Assembly (NCBI RefSeq): GCF_030845175.1
Contig: NZ_CP132542.1
Span: 3,011,501-3,075,500, forward strand
Origin: Coralliovum pocilloporae
GTDB lineage: Bacteria; Pseudomonadota; Alphaproteobacteria; Rhizobiales; Cohaesibacteraceae
DNA length: 64,000 bases
Direction: 5' to 3'
A model generated the notes under the pieces. The model saw only the letters and a list, made by a program, of their open reading frames with translations, was not told the origin of the DNA and did no database searches. Within the stretch, counting starts at the first letter, position 1, and every line of letters starts with the position of its first letter. Below are positions 37,277 to 46,319 of this stretch, in pieces. Both the position numbers and the translations under genes were made by a program.

Positions 37277-37681
37277 ATGTCGGATGTTACGATTTATGTT
37301 TGCAAGACCTGTGGCTTCAAGCAGGACGGTGAAGTCACTTATACCGGAGAAAGCCTTCTTGCGGCGACCGACCAGGCGGCGAACGGCATGGAAGGTATCT
37401 CTGTTCGTCCTGTCTCATGCATGAACAATTGTGACAGAGGGTGTACAGTCGCGTTCACAGGTCCAGGCAAGCTGACCTATGTGTTTGGTGATTTTTCCTC
37501 AGATGATATCGCGGTCGACCTGGCCGCATATGCCGAAATCTACCGCGACAGGGAGGGTGGGGCCGTCAAGCTGGGTGAGCGTCCGCAGGGTCTCAAAGGC
37601 AAAATCGTCACCCGGGTTCCGCCTTTTGGCTTTTCCGGTTTTCCGGTGATGGACCCGAAAGACGCTGAGGCAGACGCATAG
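37277..37681 (+). CDS. DUF1636 metal-binding protein
   Basis: The 134-residue protein carries Cys9 and Cys12 (VCKTCGF) and Cys48, Cys52 and Cys56 (VSCMNNCDRGC). This pattern and the beta-alpha arrangement resemble thioredoxin-like [2Fe-2S] ferredoxins; DUF1636 proteins also occur near cobalamin and metal-homeostasis genes. The function is unknown. The downstream tail (RPQGLKGKIVTRVPPF) is conserved in the family. GAAGGCGGG precedes the ATG. Confidence 0.83.
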   Translation: MSDVTIYVCKTCGFKQDGEVTYTGESLLAATDQAANGMEGISVRPVSCMNNCDRGCTVAFTGPGKLTYVFGDFSSDDIAVDLAAYAEIYRDREGGAVKLGERPQGLKGKIVTRVPPFGFSGFPVMDPKDAEADA

Positions 37682-37700
37682 CTTGTCGTCTGCTAATCGC

Positions 37701-38012
37701 TCAGCTTGCCAGTACATCCCCGATCAGAAGCTCGGGTGTGACATTGGTGAAGTTCGGTATGTCTTCCATGACAGGGCCTGAGGCTGCCAGTGCTGCATCA
37801 AAAGCAGCCTGATCTGCGAAGGTGATACTGGCAATGGCATGATAGGCGGGCGGTGCGTTCGGGCCACCGGCAAGCCCCTTTGTCACAAGGACTGACTGGA
37901 CATGTGACCCGAGATATTCTGAGACAATTTCCATATGGCGACCAGTGTAGTAGTCAAAGTCGAATGTTGATCCGTTCGAGATCGGGTAAAGCACTTGTAA
38001 TGAAACCGGCAT
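37701..38012 (-). CDS. EthD-domain protein
   Basis: The 103-residue protein has the dimeric ferredoxin-like EthD fold: the opening MPVSLQVLYP, the central YYTGRHMEIVSEYLG, and a late ANFTNVTPELLIGDV-type strand (here IPNFTNVTPELLIGDV). EthD proteins are small oxidoreductase-associated or structural proteins. No partner is adjacent. The start at 38012 is preceded by GAGGGAGGACAAC on the minus strand, a good ribosome binding site. Confidence 0.85.
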   Translation of the reverse strand: MPVSLQVLYPISNGSTFDFDYYTGRHMEIVSEYLGSHVQSVLVTKGLAGGPNAPPAYHAIASITFADQAAFDAALAASGPVMEDIPNFTNVTPELLIGDVLAS

Positions 38013-38112
38013 GTTGTCCTCCCTCTATATAGAAATATTTTACTGATCGAACCATCAACGACCACCCCGACCAAACGGTTGCTTTTGGTCTTTTCAATCC
38101 CATATCGAAGCC

Positions 38113-38793
38113 ATGATTTACGTTCTTCTCGCTCTTGTTGGTCTCGCTGTGATCTTCGGGCCCAGATACTGGGTCCAGTGGGTCATCAAACGCCATTCTG
38201 ATGAGCGGCGAGACTTTCCCGGAACAGGTGGTGAGCTGGCGCGGCATCTTCTGGATGAAGCCGGGCTGTCCCATGTCCGCGTTGAGCGGGTGCCTGAGGG
38301 AGATCACTACGACCCGGACGCGCGGGCTGTCCGGCTTTCTGCGCCCAATTATGACGGGCAGTCGGTGACTGCCGTCGCCATTGCCGCCCACGAGGTTTCT
38401 CACGCCTTGCAGGATGCCAATGGGTATACACCGCTTGCTCTTCGGACCCGGATGGCCAGAAATGTTGCTCGTATACAGCGCCTCGGCAGCATCATCCTCT
38501 TTGCGGCACCTATCCTGTTCATGGTCATCAAGGCTCCGGTTCTGATTGGCGCGCAGGTGGTGGCGGGGTTGATGTTGCTGGGCTCGTCCATTGTGTTTCA
38601 TCTGCTCACGCTGCCTGTAGAGCTGGATGCGAGTTTCAATAAGGCTCTGCCGATCCTGTCGGAAGGCGGTTATCTGTCAGAGGAAGACCTGCCAGCCGCC
38701 CGCCATGTTCTGCGCGCGGCTGCCTTCACTTATGTGGCAGCAGCGCTCACAACGCTGCTGAACGCGGCCTACTGGCTCAGGATCCTGCGATAG
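38113..38793 (+). CDS. YugP-type zinc metallopeptidase, membrane
   Basis: The 226-residue protein has an N-terminal membrane segment (MIYVLLALVGLAVIFG), a soluble part with the HExxH motif in AIAAHEVSHALQ near residue 95, then two further hydrophobic segments. This is the YugP/Zn_peptidase_2 group, neutral zinc metallopeptidases with the catalytic domain facing the membrane. The family-typical LTLPVELDASFNKAL segment follows the last helices. The physiological substrate is unknown. It is followed by cysS after 213 bp. Confidence 0.87.
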   Translation: MIYVLLALVGLAVIFGPRYWVQWVIKRHSDERRDFPGTGGELARHLLDEAGLSHVRVERVPEGDHYDPDARAVRLSAPNYDGQSVTAVAIAAHEVSHALQDANGYTPLALRTRMARNVARIQRLGSIILFAAPILFMVIKAPVLIGAQVVAGLMLLGSSIVFHLLTLPVELDASFNKALPILSEGGYLSEEDLPAARHVLRAAAFTYVAAALTTLLNAAYWLRILR

Positions 38794-39006
38794 CCCAAAG
38801 TTGAGGCTTGACGGCGCTTGTGCAATCGCGCAATGTCCGCGCCATGAAACAGGCCACGCGGACCTCCGCGACTTGCATTACGACCATCATTATTTGCGGC
38901 TAGCTTGATCGCTGGCTGTGGCCGTTTCCTCGTTCCCAGATTGTTAAACGAAGGACGACCCAGCCAGGGGGCAGGGCTCATCGCTTGTCTGGAAACGGGA
39001 CCAACA

Positions 39007-40380
39007 ATGACACTCAGGCTCTACAACACGCTCTCACGGACCAAAGAGGGTTTCGAGCCCATCGATCCGGACAATGTGCGGATGTATGTCTGCGGGCCGA
39101 CGGTTTATGACACAGCCCATATCGGCAATGCCCGTCCCGTTGTGGTTTTCGACACGCTCAACAGGCTGCTGCGCCACGTCTATGGAGACGATAAAGTCAC
39201 CTATGTGCGCAACATCACGGATGTGGATGACAAGATCAACGCACGCGCTGCAGAGCGGGGGATTTCCATTGGTGAGCTGACGCAGGAGACCACAAAGGTT
39301 TTCCATGCGGATATGGATGCGCTCGGCACCCTGCGGCCTGACAGGGAACCACGGGCGACCGAATTCATCGAGCAGATGGTCGAGATGATTTCAGTGCTGA
39401 TCGACAAGGGCCATGCCTATGCGGCTGATGGGCATGTGCTGTTCCATGTGCCATCCATGAGTGATTACGGCAAGCTCTCCGGCCGCTCTCTGGATGAGAT
39501 GGAAGCCGGTGCCCGTGTGGAAGTGGCGTCTTACAAGAAAGACCCGATGGATTTCGTCCTCTGGAAGCCGTCGAAAGAAGGCGAGCCAAGCTGGCCGTCT
39601 CCCTGGAGTGATGGTCGCCCTGGCTGGCATATTGAATGCTCGGCCATGTCGAAAAGCTATCTGGGCGAGACCTTTGATATTCACGGCGGCGGGCTGGACC
39701 TGGTCTTCCCGCACCATGAAAACGAGATTGCCCAATCTCGCTGCGCCCATGGCACAGCGCATATGGCGCGTGTCTGGATGCATAACGGCTATGTGCAGGT
39801 GGAAGGCGAGAAGATGTCGAAGTCTCTCGGTAACTTCATCACCGTGCATCAGCTGCTTGAAGACTGGCCGGGTGAAGCCATCCGGCTGGCCCTGATGTCG
39901 ACCCATTACCGTCAGCCGTTCAACTGGACAGCAGATGGTGTGCGGGATGCCAAGAAAACCCTCGATAGCTGGTACGCGATAACCGGTGATGCGGAGGCGG
40001 GCGAAATCAGTACGGCTGTTCTGGACGCTCTGTCTGATGACCTCAATACACCGAAAGCCATTGCTGAACTGCACCAGCTTCGCAGTAAGGCTCAGGCAGG
40101 CGACAAAGAGGCCGCAGCGCAGTTGAAGGCTGGTGCGCAGATGCTTGGTCTGCTTGGTGGTTCTGCTGAAGACTGGGCCAATTGGCGTCCAAGCACCTTT
40201 GCTGTTGATGAATCCAGGATCGAGGCGCTGGTGGCTGAACGTCTTGAGGCACGCAACAACAAGGATTTTGCTGCATCTGACCGTATCCGGGATGAACTGG
40301 CAGCCATGGGCGTTGTTCTGAAGGACAGCCGCAACAAGGAGACGGGTGCGTTTGAAACCACCTGGGAGGTGGCGTCGTGA
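39007..40380 (+). CDS. cysS: Cysteine--tRNA ligase
   Basis: CysRS charges tRNA-Cys. The zinc-binding and HIGH region is [18 protein letters not shown], and the KMSKS loop is [14 protein letters not shown]. The central [10 protein letters not shown], with [18 protein letters not shown], is also family-typical. I chose the ATG at 39007 ([11 protein letters not shown]), giving 457 residues; an in-frame start at 38905 adds 34 residues of poor character. The stop overlaps the GTG of the next gene (GTGA), so they are coupled. Confidence 0.96.
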   Translation: MTLRLYNTLSRTKEGFEPIDPDNVRMYVCGPTVYDTAHIGNARPVVVFDTLNRLLRHVYGDDKVTYVRNITDVDDKINARAAERGISIGELTQETTKVFHADMDALGTLRPDREPRATEFIEQMVEMISVLIDKGHAYAADGHVLFHVPSMSDYGKLSGRSLDEMEAGARVEVASYKKDPMDFVLWKPSKEGEPSWPSPWSDGRPGWHIECSAMSKSYLGETFDIHGGGLDLVFPHHENEIAQSRCAHGTAHMARVWMHNGYVQVEGEKMSKSLGNFITVHQLLEDWPGEAIRLALMSTHYRQPFNWTADGVRDAKKTLDSWYAITGDAEAGEISTAVLDALSDDLNTPKAIAELHQLRSKAQAGDKEAAAQLKAGAQMLGLLGGSAEDWANWRPSTFAVDESRIEALVAERLEARNNKDFAASDRIRDELAAMGVVLKDSRNKETGAFETTWEVAS

Positions 40381-40799
40381 GCGATGGCCCCGTCTATCGC
40401 CATTTTCTCGGCGCCTGGGTTCTGGATGTGGATACCTGTTCCTTTGATCAGGGTTCACCTCCACGGGCCGGAACCTGCCGGTTTGAAGAAGAGGGCGACG
40501 AGCTGATCATCTCGATGAACTGGGTGGATGTGGAAGGCGAAATTCACAATATGGCGTTCAAGGGTGTGCCCAATGCTGACCCGGCCCCGTTTAATGGGGG
40601 AGAACTGGCCGATGCGCTGTCCATGGACGCACCATCCGAGATCGAGCTCAATTCATCCGCCTATCTGAAGGGCGTTGAACTGATGACGGCCCGCCGCACC
40701 CTGTCACGTGATTACACCAGCATGGAGCTTGTTCAGCGGGTCATTCTGCCTGACGGGACAATGCCCGAGAACCGCTCCACCTACCGGCGGGAAAACTGA
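40377..40799 (+). CDS. Unknown small protein coupled to cysS
   Basis: I do not recognise this 140-residue protein. It starts GTG, overlapping the cysS stop by 4 bp, and lies before cimA. The sequence is polar and beta-rich, with [19 protein letters not shown] and [19 protein letters not shown], and no signal peptide or membrane segment. A lipocalin-like or DUF1579-like fold is possible. The tight coupling suggests it is a real expressed gene. Confidence 0.7.
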   Translation: MSDGPVYRHFLGAWVLDVDTCSFDQGSPPRAGTCRFEEEGDELIISMNWVDVEGEIHNMAFKGVPNADPAPFNGGELADALSMDAPSEIELNSSAYLKGVELMTARRTLSRDYTSMELVQRVILPDGTMPENRSTYRREN

Positions 40800-40847
40800 C
40801 TGCGCCGACTGACCCGTTTGTCTGAGAAAAGAAACAGAGCCGATCCG

Positions 40848-42446
40848 ATGACCAAAGACCGCCTTTACCTGTTCGACACCACCCTGAGAGACGGGGCACA
40901 GACCAACGGTATTGATTTCTCTCTGGAAGACAAGATTGCCATCGCGCGGATGCTGGATGAGCTGGGCGTCGATTATGTGGAAGGCGGTTATCCCGGAGCC
41001 AATCCGACCGATACGGAGTTCTTTTCCAAAAAACGGGTGGAGAAGGCCAAATTCACTGCGTTCGGCATGACCAAGCGGGCCGGGCGGTCTGTTGCCAATG
41101 ATCCGGGTGTTCAGGAATTGTTGCGGTCGCAGTCGGACGCCATCTGTTATGTGGCCAAATCATGGGATTTCCAGGTCCGCGTGGCGCTCGGCTGTACGAA
41201 TGAGGAAAATCTGGAAGGCATCAAAGAGTCTGTGGAGGCCGCTGTGGCTGCTGGCAAGGAAGCCATGGTCGATTGCGAGCATTTCTTTGATGGCTACAAG
41301 GGCAATCGTGACTATGCACTGGCCTGTGCTAGAACGGCATACGAGTCCGGTGCCCGCTGGGTGGTGTTGTGCGATACCAATGGTGGCACCCAGCCGGATG
41401 AGGTGTACGACATCGTCACAGATGTAACCTCTGTCATTCCCGGTGCCCATGTGGGTATCCACGCGCATAATGATACGGAGCAGGCTGTGGCCAACTCACT
41501 GGCTGCGGTTCGCGCCGGGGCCCGTCAGATACAGGGGACGCTTAACGGCATCGGAGAGCGCTGCGGCAATGCCAATATGGTCAGCCTCATTCCAACCCTG
41601 AAACTGAAACCGGCCTATGCCGGGCAATTTGAAATCGGCATTGCCGAGGATGGCCTGAAGAAACTGACGTCTGTTTCCCGCGCGTTTGATGAATTGCTGA
41701 ACCGTGCGCCGGATCGTCATGCGCCTTATGTGGGCGAGGCGGCATTCGCGACCAAGGCAGGCATTCATGCCTCTGCCATTCTCAAAGATCCAAGCACCTA
41801 TGAGCATGTGGCCCCTGAGACCGTGGGTAACCGGCGTCGTGTGCTGGTCTCCGATCAGGCGGGCAAGTCCAATCTTCTGGGTGAGCTGGAGCGGATCGGT
41901 CTTGAGGTGGACAAAGCCGACCCGCGCCTTGACCATCTGCTGCGGGCTGTGAAGGAGGCCGAGACCGAAGGGTTCTCCTATGAGGCTGCGGATGCATCTT
42001 TCGAGCTTCTCGCCCGTCGTCATCTGGGAACCGTGCCAAAGTTCTTTGATGTGGATTCCTTCCGGGTTCAGGCCGAACGACGCTATAACGCCAGAGGTGA
42101 GCTGATCACCATGTCGGAAGCCGTGGTGAAGATTTCCGTCGGTGGTGAACTGCTGATGTCAGTGGCCGAGGGCAACGGTCCCGTCAATGCCCTGGACAGT
42201 GCCTTACGCAAGGACCTGGGCGTCTATCAGTCTCATATCGATGATCTGGAACTGGTGGACTACAAGGTGCGCATTCTGAACGGCGGTACCGGAGCTGTGA
42301 CCCGTGTTCTGATTGAAAGCCGTGACAGCGAGCGAAACCGCTGGTTCACGATTGGTGTGTCCTCAAACATCATCGACGCATCGTTTCAGGCTCTGATCGA
42401 CTCGGTCACCTACAAGCTGGTGCGGGCGGGCGTGAAAGCGGTTTAG
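40848..42446 (+). CDS. cimA: Citramalate synthase
   Basis: CimA condenses pyruvate with acetyl-CoA to citramalate in the pyruvate route to isoleucine. The chain opens with YLFDTTLRDGAQTNGIDFSLEDK, the catalytic HMGL-like barrel motif, and has HAHNDTEQAVANSLAAVRAG with the metal-binding histidines. The linker and C-terminal regulatory domain (from about residue 400) carries GGTGAVTRVLIESRD and the family tail. I chose the ATG at 40848; an in-frame TTG at 40818 is less plausible. The length of 532 residues fits CimA better than LeuA (about 510-570), and the sequence pattern ANPTDTEFFSKKR favours CimA. Confidence 0.9.
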   Translation: MTKDRLYLFDTTLRDGAQTNGIDFSLEDKIAIARMLDELGVDYVEGGYPGANPTDTEFFSKKRVEKAKFTAFGMTKRAGRSVANDPGVQELLRSQSDAICYVAKSWDFQVRVALGCTNEENLEGIKESVEAAVAAGKEAMVDCEHFFDGYKGNRDYALACARTAYESGARWVVLCDTNGGTQPDEVYDIVTDVTSVIPGAHVGIHAHNDTEQAVANSLAAVRAGARQIQGTLNGIGERCGNANMVSLIPTLKLKPAYAGQFEIGIAEDGLKKLTSVSRAFDELLNRAPDRHAPYVGEAAFATKAGIHASAILKDPSTYEHVAPETVGNRRRVLVSDQAGKSNLLGELERIGLEVDKADPRLDHLLRAVKEAETEGFSYEAADASFELLARRHLGTVPKFFDVDSFRVQAERRYNARGELITMSEAVVKISVGGELLMSVAEGNGPVNALDSALRKDLGVYQSHIDDLELVDYKVRILNGGTGAVTRVLIESRDSERNRWFTIGVSSNIIDASFQALIDSVTYKLVRAGVKAV

Positions 42447-42473
42447 AGCAAGCGCTGGACGAGGGCGTCAGAC

Positions 42474-42863
42474 ATGAACAAAGCCGTTATCGTAACCACC
42501 GTGGTTGCCGTTTCCGGATGGTTTATCTTCAATGAGATCAAACAGAACGTGAAAGCGGTCGAGAGAGAAGACATCACCACGCCGATTTACACCATTGGCG
42601 AGGCTGAGGACTATTCTGCAGCTCTTGCCGAGGGAAAACGTGTGGTGAAGTTCGGCCCCATGTTCTGGGGACTCTATTCGGGCGGACTTGCATTCCGAAC
42701 GATAGATGCGGCGCGGGCTTATATGGACAACAACGACTGGGATCAGAAAACCTGGTCCGTCTATCAGCTGTCAGGCGACTATGCCCTTGATGTAACAGAC
42801 GGATTTACCAACAAGACGCTGCTGGTTGTCGAGGAAACTTCGTCATCCCGTTTGACACAGTAA
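42474..42863 (+). CDS. Unknown protein with N-terminal membrane helix
   Basis: The 129-residue protein has one hydrophobic segment at residues 4-22 (AVIVTTVVAVSGWFIF) and a soluble remainder with a pattern FGPMFWGLYSGGLAF. I do not recognise a family. It starts 28 bp after cimA and ends 10 bp before rarD, so it is probably cotranscribed with rarD. Confidence 0.65.
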   Translation: MNKAVIVTTVVAVSGWFIFNEIKQNVKAVEREDITTPIYTIGEAEDYSAALAEGKRVVKFGPMFWGLYSGGLAFRTIDAARAYMDNNDWDQKTWSVYQLSGDYALDVTDGFTNKTLLVVEETSSSRLTQ

Positions 42864-42872
42864 GGATCTTCC

Positions 42873-43775
42873 ATGTCGAATGAGGACAGGATGCATAGCC
42901 TCGGCCTTGCAGCGGCCGCATCTGCCTTCACGATCTGGGGGCTGAGCGTCATTTTCTTCAAGTTTCAGGCCCATATTCCAGCCCATGAGGTGATTGCGCA
43001 TCGCATTGTCTGGTCAGTGGTCTTTGTCGGGCTTTATCTGGCTGTTCAGCGGCGGGGCGGAGAAATCGTCTCGGTGTTGCGCAATCGACGTCTGGTGCTG
43101 ATGCTGCTGGTGTCTTCGCTGCTGGTGGCCACCAACTGGCTGCTGTTTGTCTGGGCGGTGGGCCAGGGCAAGATCCTTGAAACCAGCTACGGCTATTTCA
43201 TCAATCCCCTGACCATCATCCTGTTGAGCTTTGTGGTGCTGAAAGAAAAACTCTCTCCACCACAATGGCTGGCTGTCGGGCTGGCCTTTATTGCGGTTCT
43301 GGTCCAGGGGGCATTGCTCAGCGGTTTTCCGTGGATTTCCATCGCGATTACCGTGACGTTTGCGCTCTACGGCCTGATGCGCAAGCAGCTTGATGTGGGC
43401 GCTAATCTTGGTCTGTTCGTTGAAGCGCTGCTGCTGTCGCCGCTGGCATTGGGTTATCTTTTGCTGCTTGAGTTTGGTCAATCAACCTCGGGCCATTTCG
43501 GTGCTAGCGTTTCAGATACGATGCTGCTGATGGCAAACGGACCGGTGACGGCCACGCCACTGATCCTGTTTGCTTATGCGGCACGACGCCTGAAGTTTTC
43601 GACGGTCGGATTATTGCAATATATCACGCCATCCCTGTCGTTCCTTCTGGCTGTTCTGATTTATGGGGAGCCGCTGAATACGATCAAGCTGGTCAGCTTT
43701 GTCATCATCTGGGTATCGCTGGTGGTCTTCACCTGGGATCTGCTACGAAAGGCAAAACAACCGGCTCAAGATTAG
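42873..43775 (+). CDS. rarD: RarD-like EamA transporter
   Basis: The 300-residue protein has ten membrane segments and the RarD signature: AFTIWGLSVIFFKF, then EVIAHRIVWSVVFVGLYLA, and ETSYGYFINPLTIILL. RarD (chloramphenicol-sensitive protein) is a DMT-superfamily exporter of uncertain substrate. The second EamA repeat ends with LLQYITPSLSFLLAVLIYGEPL. It starts 10 bp after the previous small gene. Confidence 0.9.
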   Translation: MSNEDRMHSLGLAAAASAFTIWGLSVIFFKFQAHIPAHEVIAHRIVWSVVFVGLYLAVQRRGGEIVSVLRNRRLVLMLLVSSLLVATNWLLFVWAVGQGKILETSYGYFINPLTIILLSFVVLKEKLSPPQWLAVGLAFIAVLVQGALLSGFPWISIAITVTFALYGLMRKQLDVGANLGLFVEALLLSPLALGYLLLLEFGQSTSGHFGASVSDTMLLMANGPVTATPLILFAYAARRLKFSTVGLLQYITPSLSFLLAVLIYGEPLNTIKLVSFVIIWVSLVVFTWDLLRKAKQPAQD

Positions 43776-43805
43776 CGGAGCCCCCGCATCCTGAGGGAGA
43801 ATGCC

Positions 43806-44105
43806 ATGTGGTTCGCCGTAATGACCCTGGCCGTGCTGGGCCTGTTCATCATTATTCCAATGATCATGAAAGTGCTGATCACATCCTGGGATGCCTATCG
43901 CCGGGCTCTTTTGGGTTTCGTTGTGGTGCTGGTGTTCGGCTGGTTCTGTCTTGAAACATCTCTTTCCCCCACTCAGGCCCTGCCAATGGATGTTCAGATC
44001 TGGATTGGCCTGATATCCGGCCCGCTTTTGGTCGGTGTCACTGTCGGTTTCGCCTATGTAGCCTTTCGCATGGTGTGGAGAAGACGTTGGGCTGAAGTCG
44101 CATGA
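43806..44105 (+). CDS. Unknown small membrane protein
   Basis: The 99-residue protein has about three hydrophobic segments (residues 2-20, 35-52 and 65-88) and a basic C-terminus (RMVWRRRWAEVA). I do not recognise a family. It lies 30 bp after rarD and may be cotranscribed. GAGGGAGAATGCC precedes the ATG. Confidence 0.65.
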   Translation: MWFAVMTLAVLGLFIIIPMIMKVLITSWDAYRRALLGFVVVLVFGWFCLETSLSPTQALPMDVQIWIGLISGPLLVGVTVGFAYVAFRMVWRRRWAEVA

Positions 44106-44194
44106 ATGCCTGACGACCAGAATGAACGAAATTAATAGGTCATGACCCTATGGAGTGATAGCACTGTTCCGATAAGGATTATCGGGGGAGCATC

Positions 44195-45544
44195 ATGCCG
44201 TCACTTCTCGTCAGGAACGCCACGATGCTGGTCACAATGGATGATCAGCGCCAGGAAATCCCGGATGGTGGATTTTTCGCAGAAGACGGGGTAATCCGGC
44301 AGGTGGGGCCAAGCGAGACCCTGCCTGATGACGCCGATGAGGTGATCAACGCGTCCGGAGCAATTGTTGTTCCGGGTCTCGTCAATACCCATCATCACCT
44401 CTACCAGACCCTGACCCGAGCCTACGCACAGGACGCGCCGCTGTTCGGCTGGCTGCAGACGCTTTATCCGGTCTGGGCACGGATGACGCCGGGTGCGATC
44501 AGGACCGGCACCCAGACCGGTATCGCCGAGCTGCTGCTGTCCGGCTGTACCACCACGTCCGATCATCTCTATCTTTTCCCCAATGGGTCGCGACTGGATG
44601 ATTCAATCGAAGGGGCGATGGAACTGGGGATCCGTTTTCATGCCACACGCGGCTCCATGAGCATTGGCGAATCCGACGGAGGACTGCCGCCAGACAGCCT
44701 GGTGGAACGGGAAGAGGCCATTCTGAAAGACAGCCAGAGGCTGGTTGAGACTTATCATGATCCATCAGACGGAGCCCGGCTCAGGGTAGCGTTGGCCCCA
44801 TGCTCGCCATTCTCCGTCAGCCGTGACCTGATGAGGGAAACTGCTGTTCTGGCCCGCTCTCTTGGTGTCGGTCTTCACACTCATCTGGCGGAAAACGTGG
44901 AAGATATCCTCTATTCAGAGGAAAAGTTCGGATTGAGACCCGGTGCTTATGCGGAAGAACTGGGCTGGACCGGGCCGGATGTCTGGCATGCCCATTGTGT
45001 CCAGCTCAATCACGACGAGATCAGTCTTTTCGCTCATACTGGCACCGGTGTTGCCCATTGTCCGTGCTCCAATATGCGGCTCGGGTCGGGCATTGCTCCG
45101 GTCAGGCAGATGGTGGATGCGGGCGTCAAGGTTGGCCTTGGTGTCGACGGGTCTGCATCCAATGATTCCGGCCACCTTCTGGCAGAGACCCGGCAGGCCA
45201 TGCTGCTGCAGCGGGTAATGCTCGGTGCTGAAGGTCTGAAAGTGCGCGAGGCGCTTGAACTGGCGACACTGGGTGGCGCACGTGTGCTCAACAGACAGGA
45301 TATCGGTGCTCTGAAACCGGGCCTTCAGGCTGATTGTGCTGTCTTTCCACTGACAGGGCTTGCCCATGCGGGTGCCGAGATTGACCCGGTGGCAGCCTTG
45401 CTGCTCTGTCAGCCGGTCAACGCATCAACAACCATCGTTGGCGGTGATGTCCTGGTTCGCGACGGCCAGCTGACCCGGCTTGATCAACAGAAACTTATTG
45501 AGCGGCACAAGGCCCATTCCATCCGGCTCATAAACGGCGAATAG
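44195..45544 (+). CDS. 8-oxoguanine deaminase (amidohydrolase)
   Basis: The enzyme deaminates 8-oxoguanine to urate in the cytosine deaminase/AtzB-like amidohydrolase branch. Metal and catalytic residues are NTHHHLYQ at about residue 68, THLAEN, HAHCVQLN and GVDGSASND. The central ADAPLFGWLQTLYPVW-type stretch (here QDAPLFGWLQTLYPVW) is typical of 8-oxoguanine deaminases. The length of 449 residues is normal. Related triazine hydrolases (AtzB, TrzA) are the main alternatives. The 3' end overlaps a LOG-family gene by 17 bp. Confidence 0.87.
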   Translation: MPSLLVRNATMLVTMDDQRQEIPDGGFFAEDGVIRQVGPSETLPDDADEVINASGAIVVPGLVNTHHHLYQTLTRAYAQDAPLFGWLQTLYPVWARMTPGAIRTGTQTGIAELLLSGCTTTSDHLYLFPNGSRLDDSIEGAMELGIRFHATRGSMSIGESDGGLPPDSLVEREEAILKDSQRLVETYHDPSDGARLRVALAPCSPFSVSRDLMRETAVLARSLGVGLHTHLAENVEDILYSEEKFGLRPGAYAEELGWTGPDVWHAHCVQLNHDEISLFAHTGTGVAHCPCSNMRLGSGIAPVRQMVDAGVKVGLGVDGSASNDSGHLLAETRQAMLLQRVMLGAEGLKVREALELATLGGARVLNRQDIGALKPGLQADCAVFPLTGLAHAGAEIDPVAALLLCQPVNASTTIVGGDVLVRDGQLTRLDQQKLIERHKAHSIRLINGE

Positions 45545-46139
45545 GTTCCACATCTGCCCCAAGTTCCAGATCGGTCCGGTCCAGATGACTGGCTTCACCG
45601 GTCAGGATAGGGATGATGTCTTCTGCCTTCTTTGCCTCAAGAAACTGGATGTCGCTGTCCGGTCTGATGAATTCTTCCCGCCGCATGTGATTCAACAACT
45701 GGATAAGCGGGTCCCAGAACTGGTCGATATTGGCAAGCAGAACCGGTTTCTTGTGCTGCCCCAGCTGTGCCCAGGTCAGCATTTCAACGGTTTCCTCAAG
45801 GGTGCCGATGCCGCCCGGCAGGGCCACAAAGGCTTCCGCCTTGTCAAACATCAGCCGTTTGCGCTCGTGCATGTCATCCGTGACAATCAGTTCCTGCACG
45901 TCGCGCAGCATGACTTCCCGTTCTTCGAGAAACTTCGGAATGATTCCGGTGACCTCTCCGCCATGTTTGAGAACCGATTTCGCCACCGTTCCCATCAGGC
46001 CGATGGAGCCGCCTCCATAGACGAGGCGAATCCCTGCATGCGCCATATGACGGCCCAGGATCTTGGCCGATTCCTTGTATTCCGGGTCGATACCATGGCC
46101 GGAACCACAATAAACACACACTGAGCGTAAAGGCTGCAT
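45528..46139 (-). CDS. LOG family phosphoribohydrolase (TIGR00730)
   Basis: LOG enzymes cleave nucleoside 5'-monophosphates to base and ribose-5-phosphate; plant members activate cytokinins. The 203-residue chain has VCVYCGSGHG near the start, VYGGGSIGLMG, and the catalytic motif LPGGIGTLEETVEM. I chose the ATG at 46139 (MQPLRSVCVYCG); a second ATG at 46169 adds 10 residues. It converges on and overlaps the 8-oxoguanine deaminase gene, a pairing that could relate to purine base handling. Confidence 0.87.
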   Translation of the reverse strand: MQPLRSVCVYCGSGHGIDPEYKESAKILGRHMAHAGIRLVYGGGSIGLMGTVAKSVLKHGGEVTGIIPKFLEEREVMLRDVQELIVTDDMHERKRLMFDKAEAFVALPGGIGTLEETVEMLTWAQLGQHKKPVLLANIDQFWDPLIQLLNHMRREEFIRPDSDIQFLEAKKAEDIIPILTGEASHLDRTDLELGADVEPIRRL

Positions 46140-46319
46140 AACGGGAACGTGCTCCAAATTCAGTCGCATTAGTAACTACAATAAGTCACCATCCTTGCCG
46201 ATCTCGTAAAAGAACGTTAATGAGGCGCATAAGGTTTCATCAGAAGGAAAGCCTCGCGGCTCGCCTGTTCATAAAAGGACATAGTGCGAAACTCTGGCGG
46301 GGCAAAGGGTGGCGAGCGA

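Noticed and set aside
39391-40464. Open frame of 357 codons on the minus strand opposite cysS
   Set aside because: It has no family pattern and is covered by the clear cysteinyl-tRNA synthetase; a GC-rich coding shadow.
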